64,000 nt of DNA from Comamonadaceae bacterium UBA2334. GTDB taxonomy: Bacteria > Pseudomonadota > Gammaproteobacteria > Burkholderiales > Burkholderiaceae_C. The stretch lies in contig DDUQ01000142.1 in the NCBI GenBank assembly GCA_002344885.1, positions 56,609 to 120,608 on the forward strand. The letters are read 5' to 3'. Positions 45,464-53,278 of the stretch are shown in pieces. Numbering within the stretch: the stretch's first letter is position 1; each line of letters begins with the position of its first letter. The translations under genes and the position numbers were made by a program. The notes under the pieces are model-generated. The model made no database searches and was not told the DNA's origin. It worked only from the letters and a program-made list of their open reading frames with translations.

Positions 45464-46888
45464 ATGAACACACCTCACCGTACCGAGTGGCAGGAGAACG
45501 TCACGTTTGATGAATTGGTCGTCGGCCAGAGCAGGCGGTTGTTCCGCACGCTTTCGCTGGACGACATCAAGGCGTTTGCTGCGGTCTCCGGCGACACCAA
45601 CCCTGCCCACCTGGACCCTGAATATGCCAACGACACACTCATGCATGGCGTGGTGGCGCACGGTATGTGGGGCGCGTCGCTCATTTCAGCGTTGCTGGGC
45701 ACCAAATTCCCTGGTCCGGGCACTATTTACGTGGATCAGATGCTCCACTTTGTGAGGCCTGTCCGCATCGGTGACACCCTCACCGTGGTGGCGACCGTGC
45801 TGTCTAAAGAAGAGCGGAACAAGCACGTCAAGCTCGATTGCCAGGTGTGCAACCAGCGGGGTGAGCCCGTTTTGCACGGGGTGGCCGAGGTGTTGGCCCC
45901 GGTTGAAAAAGTCCGGTTGCAAAGCATCCGTGCGCCGCAGATCCAGCTGTTTGACCCCGAAGCGCGCTTCAAGACTTTGCTGGCGTTGGGCGAGGGCATC
46001 TCGCCGGCGCGGTGCGCGGTGGTGCACCCCTGTGACGACGGGTCGCTCAGCGGGGCCATGGATGCCGCACGTTACGGGCTCATCGTGCCGGTGCTGATCG
46101 GGCCGCGCAGCCGCATTGAAAAAGTCGCCCAACAGGCTGGCATTGACCTGGCCGGTGCCGAGTTCCACGATGTCCCCCACAGCCATGCAGCTGCCGAACT
46201 GGGTGCCGACATGGCCGCCAAGGGCGATGTCGAAATGATCATGAAGGGCAGCTTGCACACCGACGAGCTGATTCACGCGGTACTGGCCAAGCCCGCTTTG
46301 CGCACAGGCAGGCGCATGTCGCATGTGTTCCGCTTCGATGTACCGATGTACGACAAGCCCTTGCTGATCACCGATGCGGCGCTGAACATCGAGCCGAAGC
46401 TGGTCGACAAGGTGAGCATCATCCAGAACGCCATCGATTTTTGCAAAGTGCTGGGTGTGCAGACGCCCAAGGTGGCCATCCTGTCTGCGGTGGAAACGGT
46501 GAACCCGTCGATTCCGTCGACGCTGGACGCCGCCGCACTGTGCAAAATGGCCGATCGGGGGCAGATCACGGGTGGCTTGCTCGACGGCCCGCTGGCATTT
46601 GACAATGCTGTCTCCGTCCGGGCGGCGGAGGTGAAGCACATCAGGTCCCAGGTGGCGGGTGATGCCGACATCCTGGCCGTGCCTGATCTGGAGTCGGGCA
46701 ACATGCTGGCCAAACAGCTGGAATATCTGGCCGGTGCCTCGGGCTCAGGCATTGTGTTGGGTGCCAGGGTGCCCATTGCGCTGACCAGTCGTGCCGATGG
46801 CCCGATGAACCGTGTGTCGTCGGCCCTGCTGTCACTGCTGGTGGCGCAGAAGGTTCGCAGCGAGCGCCTCGGTCGGGTGGCCGGTTGA
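45464..46888 (+). CDS. MaoC hydratase - phosphate acetyl/butyryltransferase fusion
   Basis: A 474-aa two-domain enzyme. Residues ~10-145 are a MaoC-type hot-dog hydratase with the catalytic Asp/His in SGDTNPAHLDPEYA. Residues ~160-470 are a PTA_PTB domain (FKTLLALGEGISPARCAVVHP; GDVEMIMKGSLHTDELI; SHVFRFDVPMYDKPLLITDAA in part). Such fusions are annotated bifunctional enoyl-CoA hydratase/phosphate acetyltransferase. The ATG at 45464 has only a weak ribosome-binding site; the frame is open to 45383. No acetate kinase gene adjoins, which is usual for many fused homologues to be followed by ackA, so the acyl-phosphate consumer must be elsewhere. Confidence 0.92.
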   Translation: MNTPHRTEWQENVTFDELVVGQSRRLFRTLSLDDIKAFAAVSGDTNPAHLDPEYANDTLMHGVVAHGMWGASLISALLGTKFPGPGTIYVDQMLHFVRPVRIGDTLTVVATVLSKEERNKHVKLDCQVCNQRGEPVLHGVAEVLAPVEKVRLQSIRAPQIQLFDPEARFKTLLALGEGISPARCAVVHPCDDGSLSGAMDAARYGLIVPVLIGPRSRIEKVAQQAGIDLAGAEFHDVPHSHAAAELGADMAAKGDVEMIMKGSLHTDELIHAVLAKPALRTGRRMSHVFRFDVPMYDKPLLITDAALNIEPKLVDKVSIIQNAIDFCKVLGVQTPKVAILSAVETVNPSIPSTLDAAALCKMADRGQITGGLLDGPLAFDNAVSVRAAEVKHIRSQVAGDADILAVPDLESGNMLAKQLEYLAGASGSGIVLGARVPIALTSRADGPMNRVSSALLSLLVAQKVRSERLGRVAG

Positions 46889-48073
46889 TCAGCTGATCAG
46901 CTGATCCGGAATGGTGATGTTGACATCGGCATTGGCGCACAGGCGGCCCCGCCCGTGTGCTTTGGCCTGGTACATGCCGGCATCGGCTTGCATGAGGGCT
47001 TTTTTGAGCGCGTCTGCGTGGGCCACATCGCAGAACGCCAATCCTGAACTGAAGTTCAGTGTGATGCCCATTTGCTGACTGGTCACGGTTTGGTACATCT
47101 TGCGCAGGCGCTCGTCCAGGGCAGTGGCTGTGGCTTCGTTCACGCGGGGCAACAGCAGCGCAAACTCTTCTCCACCCAGTCGGCCGCACACATCGCTTTC
47201 TCGCATGGTCGAGGTCATGCATTGGCCCAGCAGCATGAGGGCGCGGTCGCCGGCTTCGTGGCCGTACCGGTCATTGACCTGCTTGAAGTGATCCAGGTCC
47301 AGCATCAGCACGCCGACACTGTGCTGGTGCCTGCGGGCCTGGGCAACCATCATGTCGGCATACTTGATCCAGCCCCTGCGGTTGAGCAGGCCGGTCAGCG
47401 GGTCGGTGTGGGCCTGGCGCTCCAGTTGCATTTCCACTTCCCTCCGCCACGCAACCAGCACCGCCACCGTCGACAGCACCAGGCTCATGTTGGCCGCTGT
47501 CTGGGCTGCCACGTTGATGGGGTGGGGTGTGGCGAAGGTGGGGTACAACTCGGTGAACCAACCACCCAGAATGCCACGCCCCAGCGTCAGCACGGCCATC
47601 GGGGCATAGCAAAGGGCCAGCAGCACGCGCCAGCCCTTTTCTTCAGTCTGGGGTGATGTCCACAACACTGCCACGGCCACGATGGCAAACTGCACGGCCA
47701 GCAGGATGTTGGCCCAGCCCACACGAACAGGGTAGCTTTGGAAGCTGATGGCATAGCCCAGCGGCATCAGGATGCACAGGGCGTACAACAGGCGTTTGCC
47801 GGGGCGTGGCCCCAGCCAACCTTCAAGTGCCTTGAACATCAGTAGGTTGGCAAGCGACCCGCATGTGATGGCCACGACTGACAGCGGCATTTCCCAGATG
47901 AATTCGGCCGCGACGATGGTGGTCCAGCCTCCCGCCTGAGCGATCAGGCTACCCCGTGCGGCGCGTGCCGCCGGGCTCAGCTCCCGGCCCATGACCAGGC
48001 TCATGGCACCTGCCACCGCAAACAGCGTCAAGGCGGTGAGGCTGAGGATGGTCTTGATGTCCAGCAAGGGCAT
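46889..48073 (-). CDS. Membrane diguanylate cyclase (GGDEF)
   Basis: A 394-aa protein with about six membrane helices (residues ~8-205) resembling a MASE-type sensor and a C-terminal GGDEF domain (about 225-385). GGEEF is intact (CGRLGGEEFALLL), with LDLDHFKQVNDRYGHEAGD for GTP/metal and an RESD I-site five residues before GGEEF, so it is expected to make c-di-GMP with product inhibition. I use the ATG at 48073; a TTG at 48109 would overlap amn. Its end meets the MaoC-Pta stop without a gap, in a triplicated TGATCAGC tract. Confidence 0.92.
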   Translation of the reverse strand: MPLLDIKTILSLTALTLFAVAGAMSLVMGRELSPAARAARGSLIAQAGGWTTIVAAEFIWEMPLSVVAITCGSLANLLMFKALEGWLGPRPGKRLLYALCILMPLGYAISFQSYPVRVGWANILLAVQFAIVAVAVLWTSPQTEEKGWRVLLALCYAPMAVLTLGRGILGGWFTELYPTFATPHPINVAAQTAANMSLVLSTVAVLVAWRREVEMQLERQAHTDPLTGLLNRRGWIKYADMMVAQARRHQHSVGVLMLDLDHFKQVNDRYGHEAGDRALMLLGQCMTSTMRESDVCGRLGGEEFALLLPRVNEATATALDERLRKMYQTVTSQQMGITLNFSSGLAFCDVAHADALKKALMQADAGMYQAKAHGRGRLCANADVNITIPDQLIS

Positions 48074-48095
48074 GCTGCCAGTTTCGCTCAATGTG

Positions 48096-49625
48096 TCACT
48101 GGAATGCAACTTCGGCGAAGCTGCGCAGCTTGCGGCTGTGGAGCTGCTCGATCCCCTGTTTGCGCAGCAGCTCGACGGCCCGGATGCCGATGCGCAAGTG
48201 CTGATCCACCCGTTCGCGGTAGAAGTGGTTGGCCATGCCCGGCAGCTTGATTTCGCCGTGCAAGGGTTTGTCGCTCACACACAGCAAGGTACCGTAGGGC
48301 ACGCGAAAGCGGAAACCGTTGGCTGCAATGGTGGCACTTTCCATGTCCAGCGCCACGGCACGGCTCTGGCTGAGGCGCCGCTGTGGGGTGGTGGGCACGT
48401 TGCGGGTCGGCAACAGCTCCCAGTTGCGGTTGTCGGTGCTGGCCACGGTCCCGGTGCGCATGAAGCTCTTGAGCTGGTGGCCTGCCACACCCGTCACGTC
48501 GGCCACGGCTGCTTCCAGTGCCTGTTGTACCTCGGCCAGGGCTGGGATGGGCACCCACAGGGGCAGCTCTTCGTCAAGCACGTGGTCCTCGCGCACGTAG
48601 GCGTGGGCCAGCACGTAGTCTCCCAACTGCTGGCTGTTGCGCAGGCCGGCGCAGTGGCCCAGCATCAACCAGGCGTGCGGACGCAGCACGGCGATGTGGT
48701 CGGTGATGGTTTTGGCGTTGCTGGGGCCCACACCAATGTTGACCATCGTGATGCCGCTGCGGTCCGACCTCAGCAGGTGGTATGCCGGCATCTGTGGCAG
48801 CCGGGGTGGCTCCTGGCCCCATGCGTCGATGGCTTCGGCGGGCAAACCGATGCGCCGGGTGACCAGGTTGCCGGGTTCGACGAATGCGATGTAGTCGCTG
48901 TCCGGCCGGGCCATTTCGGCATGTCCAAGGCGAATGAACTCATCGATGTAAAACTGATAGTTGGTGAACAGCACAAAGTGCTGGAACCATTCGGGAGCCG
49001 TACCGGTGTAGTGGCGCAGGCGTTGCAGCGAGTAGTCGATGCGCGGTGCAGTGAACAGCGACAGGGGTTGTGGCTCGCCGGGTGCGGGCTCGTGAGAGCC
49101 GTTGGCGATGCCGTCATCCATGACGCCGAGGTCGGGCAGATCGAACACATCCCTCATGCGCGCACGGCGTTCGGGCGGCAGGTTCCCCTCGACATGGTCG
49201 TGCTCGGCGAACGAAAAATGTATCGGAATGGGCTGGCTGCTGGTGGCGATTTCCAGTTCGCCACCGTGGTTGTGCAGCAGCAATTCGAACTGGCGGAGCA
49301 GGTAGTCGCCATACAGGTCGGGGCGGGTCAGGGTCGTTTCATAGCGGCCTGCACCAGCCACAAAACCATAGCTTAAACGCCCCGAAATGATGGCGTCAGT
49401 GGCGCTTTCAGTGGTGAGGTTGGATTGGGCGTGAAACCTGACCAGCGGGTAGTGTGCCCGCACCCGGTGGCGATCCGTCCCGGCATCGTCTCTGACGTAA
49501 GCCTGCAAACCTTCCCGCAAGTGATCGATGCCTTGCTGGTAAATGGCCCGGACTTGTGCCAGTGCGCTGGCCGCATCGGTGTGCCGGGTCGGTGCTGTAA
49601 ATGGCGGCAGGTGCAGCATGTTCAT
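48096..49625 (-). CDS. amn: AMP nucleosidase
   Basis: Amn (509 aa) splits AMP to adenine and ribose 5-phosphate and so adjusts the adenylate pool. N-terminal regulatory domain to about residue 180 (HYPLVRFHAQSNLTTESATD), then the nucleoside-phosphorylase-like catalytic domain with ITMVNIGVGPSNAKTITDHI, PHAWLMLGHCAGLRNSQQLG and the ribose-binding ALDMESATIAANGFRFRVP. Length is near E. coli Amn (484 aa). The gor gene lies 32 bases upstream on the same strand and the cyclase gene 22 bases downstream. Confidence 0.96.
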   Translation of the reverse strand: MNMLHLPPFTAPTRHTDAASALAQVRAIYQQGIDHLREGLQAYVRDDAGTDRHRVRAHYPLVRFHAQSNLTTESATDAIISGRLSYGFVAGAGRYETTLTRPDLYGDYLLRQFELLLHNHGGELEIATSSQPIPIHFSFAEHDHVEGNLPPERRARMRDVFDLPDLGVMDDGIANGSHEPAPGEPQPLSLFTAPRIDYSLQRLRHYTGTAPEWFQHFVLFTNYQFYIDEFIRLGHAEMARPDSDYIAFVEPGNLVTRRIGLPAEAIDAWGQEPPRLPQMPAYHLLRSDRSGITMVNIGVGPSNAKTITDHIAVLRPHAWLMLGHCAGLRNSQQLGDYVLAHAYVREDHVLDEELPLWVPIPALAEVQQALEAAVADVTGVAGHQLKSFMRTGTVASTDNRNWELLPTRNVPTTPQRRLSQSRAVALDMESATIAANGFRFRVPYGTLLCVSDKPLHGEIKLPGMANHFYRERVDQHLRIGIRAVELLRKQGIEQLHSRKLRSFAEVAFQ

Positions 49626-49656
49626 CGGCAGGGTGGCCTGGTTGGGTTGGGCCGGC

Positions 49657-51063
49657 TCAGTTGGGTTTGACCGGGTCGCGCATGGTCACAAACTCTTCGG
49701 CAGCGGTGGGGTGTATGCCCAATGTGCTGTCGAAAACGGCTTTTGTGGCACCGGCTTTCATGGCCACGGCGAAACCCTGGACGATTTCTCCGGCTTCAGC
49801 GCCCACCATGTGCAAGCCCACGACGCGGTCGGTGGCGGTGTCGACGAGCAGTTTCATCAGTGTGCGTTCGGTGCTGCCACTGAGCGTGTGTTTCAGTGAC
49901 CGGAACTCGGACCGGAAAACGGTCACGTGCCCGAACTGCTCGCGCGCCTGCGCTTCCGTCAAGCCGACGGTGCCCACGTTGGGGTGGGTGAACACGGCCG
50001 TGGGGATGCAGTCATAGGCCATCTGCCGGTGCGGTTTGCCGGCCGCCGGGCCGAAGAGATGGTCCACGACCACCATGGCTTCGCCCAACGCGACCGGTGT
50101 GAGCTGTACTCGCGCAGTCACATCGCCCACCGCAAACACGTGGGGCAGGTTGGTCTGATATTGGTCGTTTACCAATACTGCGCCCTGCGCCCCCTGTGCC
50201 ACACCGGTTGCCGAAAGCCCCAGACCGTCGACATTCGGCACGCGGCCGGTGGCGTACAAGACGGTGTCGGCCACCAGGGCGTTGCCGTCCTCCAGCTTGA
50301 CGTGCAGACCATCTGGCTGTCGCTCGACAGCCAGTACACCCGCTTGCAGACGCAGATCCACGCCTGCCTTGGTCATTTCGTTGGCCAGGAAGTGCCTCAC
50401 CTCCTGATCGAAGCCACGCAGGATCTGCTCGCCCCGGTACAACTGTGTGACTTTTGCCCCCAGACCGTTGAAGATGGAGGCAAATTCGCAGGCGATGTAG
50501 CCGCCGCCCACCACCACCAGACGTTGCGGAAAGGCGGGCAGGTCGAACATGTCGTCCGACGTGACCACATGCTCCCTTCCCTGAAAATGCGGCACATGTG
50601 CCCGGCCGCCCGTCGCAAGCAGGATGTGGCGCGCCGTGACTTGCTGGTGGCCCGTGCTGCCGTCCGCATTCAGAATGGACAGTCCGATGGTGTGCCCACC
50701 TTGCAGGCTGGCAAATGCGTTGAAGACGGTCACGCCGGAACCACGCAGCAAATTGCTGTAAACCCCGTTCAGCCGGGTGATTTCTGCCGCGCGGTTGGTT
50801 TTGAGGGTCTGCCAGTTCAGAGCAGGGGGCGCGCCTTCCCAGCCGTAGCCTGCTGCTTCGTGCGCGGCCTCGGCATAGTGGGCAGCGTAGCTGTACAGTT
50901 TTTTGGGAATGCAACCCACGTTCACGCAGGTGCCGCCCAGACCTTCGGTGCCCTGTGCTTCGGCAAGTGCGACACGCACACCCCTTTGGGCGGCCATGCG
51001 GGCAGCGCGGACGCCACCGCTGCCACCGCCGATGACAAACAGGTCGAAATCAAAGGGGTTCAT
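49657..51063 (-). CDS. gor: Glutathione-disulfide reductase
   Basis: Gor (468 aa) reduces oxidised glutathione with NADPH and FAD. The FAD motif is LFVIGGGSGGVRAARMAA, the redox-active disulfide is in GGTCVNVGCIPKKLY, the NADPH motif is VVVGGGYIACEFASIF, the second FAD contact is HVFAVGDVTARVQLTPVAL and the C-terminal catalytic His is in GIHPTAAEEFVTM. This last HPTxxEE with the VNVGCIPKK start fits glutathione reductase and not dihydrolipoamide dehydrogenase. Upstream (minus strand) is a repeat copy and the hbd gene. Confidence 0.95.
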   Translation of the reverse strand: MNPFDFDLFVIGGGSGGVRAARMAAQRGVRVALAEAQGTEGLGGTCVNVGCIPKKLYSYAAHYAEAAHEAAGYGWEGAPPALNWQTLKTNRAAEITRLNGVYSNLLRGSGVTVFNAFASLQGGHTIGLSILNADGSTGHQQVTARHILLATGGRAHVPHFQGREHVVTSDDMFDLPAFPQRLVVVGGGYIACEFASIFNGLGAKVTQLYRGEQILRGFDQEVRHFLANEMTKAGVDLRLQAGVLAVERQPDGLHVKLEDGNALVADTVLYATGRVPNVDGLGLSATGVAQGAQGAVLVNDQYQTNLPHVFAVGDVTARVQLTPVALGEAMVVVDHLFGPAAGKPHRQMAYDCIPTAVFTHPNVGTVGLTEAQAREQFGHVTVFRSEFRSLKHTLSGSTERTLMKLLVDTATDRVVGLHMVGAEAGEIVQGFAVAMKAGATKAVFDSTLGIHPTAAEEFVTMRDPVKPN

Positions 51064-51113
51064 GGCTGCTCGTGAGTATGGGGCGTTTGGAGCCAGTTGT
51101 GCGCACGTGATGA

Positions 51114-51168
51114 ATGAAAAAATACCACTTTGCGCTTTTACTGTATAGGTTTTCAGCTACGAAAATAC
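51114..51168 (-). repeat. AT-rich dispersed repeat, copy I (hbd-gor gap)
   Basis: ATGAAAAAATACCACTTTGC, GCTTTTACTGTATAGG, TTTTCAGCTACGAAAATA: an A-run, TTTGCGCTTTT core and CAGCTACG core in family order. Confidence 0.6.
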
Positions 51169-51173
51169 GCTGA

Positions 51174-51197
51174 TACCCCGGCCTTGCGGCCGGGGTA
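51174..51197 (-). terminator. Strong hairpin after hbd (possible terminator without clear T-run)
   Basis: Perfect 10-bp stem TACCCCGGCC (51174-51183) / GGCCGGGGTA (51188-51197), 4-base loop, 11 bases after the hbd stop on the minus strand. Followed by TCAGCGTATTTTCG, so not a classical T-run; may terminate weakly or protect the mRNA end. Confidence 0.5.
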
Positions 51198-51208
51198 GGT
51201 GGCTCGCG

Positions 51209-52066
51209 TCAGTAGGTGTAAACGCCTTTGCCAGTCTTGCGGCCCAGGAAGCCTGCTGCCACCATTTCCTTCAGCAAAGGGCAGGGGCGGTATTTGCTGT
51301 CGGCGAATTCTTCAAAGTACACGTTCATGACGGCCAGGCACACGTCCAGGCCGACCATGTCCGCCAGGGCCAATGGCCCGATAGGGTGGTTGCAGCCCAG
51401 TTTCATGCCCGCGTCGATGTCTTCCGGGGTGGACAGGCCTTCAGCCAGCACAAAAAACGCTTCGTTGATCATGGGCACCAGGATCCGGTTGACCACAAAG
51501 CCAGGAGCGTTCTTGACGGTGATGGGAGACTTGCCCAGGCGCTCGGCCATGGCCTTGACGGCATCGTGTGTGGCATCGCTGGTCTGCAGGCCACGGATGA
51601 TTTCCACCAGCGCCATCATGGGCACGGGGTTGAAAAAATGCATGCCGATGAACCTGTCGGCCCGCTTCGTGACGGCAGCCAGCTTGGTGATGGAAATGCT
51701 CGAGGTGTTGGTGGCCAGGATGGCATGCTCTGCCATCAGACCATCGAGTTGCTGCAGGATCTTGACCTTGAGCGCTTCGTTTTCGGTGGCGGCTTCGATG
51801 ATCAGGTCGGCAGACTTCAGGTCGTCGTACGAGGTGCTGCCCTGTATGAGCGCCAGTGCGGCCGCTTTGTCGTCGGCGGTGATTTTTTCTTTCTTGACGA
51901 GGCGGTCCAGGCTGCCGGAAACCGTGGCGATGCCCTTGGCCACGGCGGCTTCACTGATGTCGACCATGACAACCTTCAGGCCCTTGACGGCGCATGCTTG
52001 CGCAATGCCGTTGCCCATGGTGCCTGCGCCGACGATACCGATGACTTCAATGGTTTGTGTGCTCAT
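51209..52066 (-). CDS. hbd: 3-hydroxybutyryl-CoA dehydrogenase
   Basis: A 285-aa NAD(P)-dependent 3-hydroxyacyl-CoA dehydrogenase. NAD motif GIVGAGTMGNGIAQACA (about 9-25), active-site pieces NTSSISITKLA and HFFNPVPMMALVEII (catalytic His), and the C-terminal dimer domain with NRILVPMINEAFF and HPIGPLALADMVGLD. It is involved in acetoacetyl-CoA/3-hydroxybutyryl-CoA interconversion in fatty-acid or polyhydroxybutyrate metabolism. Start ATG at 52066 has AGGAG upstream; the open frame beyond it is not coding. Confidence 0.95.
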   Translation of the reverse strand: MSTQTIEVIGIVGAGTMGNGIAQACAVKGLKVVMVDISEAAVAKGIATVSGSLDRLVKKEKITADDKAAALALIQGSTSYDDLKSADLIIEAATENEALKVKILQQLDGLMAEHAILATNTSSISITKLAAVTKRADRFIGMHFFNPVPMMALVEIIRGLQTSDATHDAVKAMAERLGKSPITVKNAPGFVVNRILVPMINEAFFVLAEGLSTPEDIDAGMKLGCNHPIGPLALADMVGLDVCLAVMNVYFEEFADSKYRPCPLLKEMVAAGFLGRKTGKGVYTY

Positions 52067-52197
52067 GATTGCTCCTGTTGGATGAGTGACGGGACGGGTG
52101 GGATCACCTGTGCAACCCACAATGGTAGCTTCAGCAGAGGTTGGAAATATGGCGATACCATTTCGGACCTTCAACAGGACACGATGGAGCCGCCAAC

Positions 52198-52500
52198 ATG
52201 ATTCTCGAAATTGCCGATTTGCGCGTGGATGCCCAGCGGGCAGCTGAATTTGAGGCCGCCTTGCGCAAGGGGGTCGAGACCGTGATCGCACATTCGAAGG
52301 GCTTTGAGGGCTACAAGCTGAACCGCAGCATCGAGTCGCCGGGTCGGTATGTGCTCATGATCTTCTGGCAGACCTTGGAAGACCACACGGTCGGTTTCAG
52401 GGGCAGCGACGCTTTCACCGCGTGGCGGGCCATCGTCGGGCCTTTTTTTCTTGCGCCCCCAGTGGTTGAGCACTTTGAATTGGTGGGCAAAACAGCTTGA
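52198..52500 (+). CDS. Antibiotic-biosynthesis-monooxygenase (ABM) domain protein
   Basis: A 100-aa single-domain dimeric alpha-beta barrel protein of the ABM type: MILEIADLRVDAQRAAEFEA at the start, the middle YKLNRSIESPGRYVLMIFW and the end AFTAWRAIVGPFF. Proteins of this type include heme-degrading enzymes and quinol monooxygenases, but most are uncharacterised; no heme-binding residue can be assigned. Start ATG at 52198 (frame open to 52141). Divergent from hbd. Confidence 0.85.
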   Translation: MILEIADLRVDAQRAAEFEAALRKGVETVIAHSKGFEGYKLNRSIESPGRYVLMIFWQTLEDHTVGFRGSDAFTAWRAIVGPFFLAPPVVEHFELVGKTA

Positions 52501-52581
52501 TGTAAGGGGCGAAGCGTGTAATGGCTTGCCTGAAAGGCTACCAAGACACTCTGGTTAACCGGGGTGCGTCTCAGGGTTTAC

Positions 52582-52587
52582 TACAAT
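52582..52587 (+). promoter_or_regulatory. Candidate -10 box upstream of petA
   Basis: TACAAT, about 55 bases before petA, in the gap after the ABM gene. No convincing -35 hexamer at the right spacing, so low confidence. Confidence 0.35.
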
Positions 52588-52641
52588 TCACAGGTTGACC
52601 ATCGGGGTCGTCCATCCGAATCTAGTCCAAGAAAGATCTAC

Positions 52642-53238
52642 ATGAGCGAAGCAAGCGTAGACAACAGCCGACGCAACTGGCTGATTACATCGTGTGCTGT
52701 CGGGGGTGCCGGGGCTGCGGCCGTAGCGGTGCCTTTCGTCAGTTCTTTTGCGCCGTCCGAGCGAGCCAAGGCTGCCGGTGCTTCTGTGGAAGTGGATATC
52801 TCCGATATCGCGCCGGGTCAGAAGGTCACTGTCGAGTGGCGCGGCAAGCCCGTCTGGATTCTGCGTCGCACGCCCGAGCAGGTGGCCAGTCTGGCCAAGA
52901 CCGAGGGTGACGTGGTTGATCCCAAATCAGAGCGCAAGGCCTACCCGACGCCTGCCTATGCACAGAACCAGCACCGCTCGATCAAGCCCGAGTATTTCGT
53001 GGGCATCGGCATTTGCACCCACCTAGGGTGCTCGCCTGGTGACAAACTGACAGCAGGTCCACAGCCCTCTTTGCCCGATAACTGGCAAGGCGGCTTCCTG
53101 TGTGCTTGCCATGGTTCGACCTTCGACGTGGCGGGGCGTGTGTTCAAGAACAAGCCCGCACCAGACAATTTGGAAGTTCCGCCACACATGTACCTGTCGG
53201 ACACCAAGCTGTTGATTGGTGAAGACAAAAAAGCGTGA
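52642..53238 (+). CDS. petA: Ubiquinol-cytochrome c reductase Rieske iron-sulfur subunit
   Basis: The Rieske protein (198 aa) of the cytochrome bc1 complex. A twin-arginine signal anchor (SRRNWLITSC, R10-R11, followed by a membrane helix to about 35) holds it in the inner membrane facing the periplasm. The 2Fe-2S cluster is bound by C125 and H127 (CTHLGC) and C154 and H157 (CACHG), with C130-C156 as the structural disulfide. First gene of petABC. Confidence 0.98.
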   Translation: MSEASVDNSRRNWLITSCAVGGAGAAAVAVPFVSSFAPSERAKAAGASVEVDISDIAPGQKVTVEWRGKPVWILRRTPEQVASLAKTEGDVVDPKSERKAYPTPAYAQNQHRSIKPEYFVGIGICTHLGCSPGDKLTAGPQPSLPDNWQGGFLCACHGSTFDVAGRVFKNKPAPDNLEVPPHMYLSDTKLLIGEDKKA

Positions 53239-53278
53239 TCTGAGCGATCTTCAGAAGACAAGCTAAACAAGGGTCATC

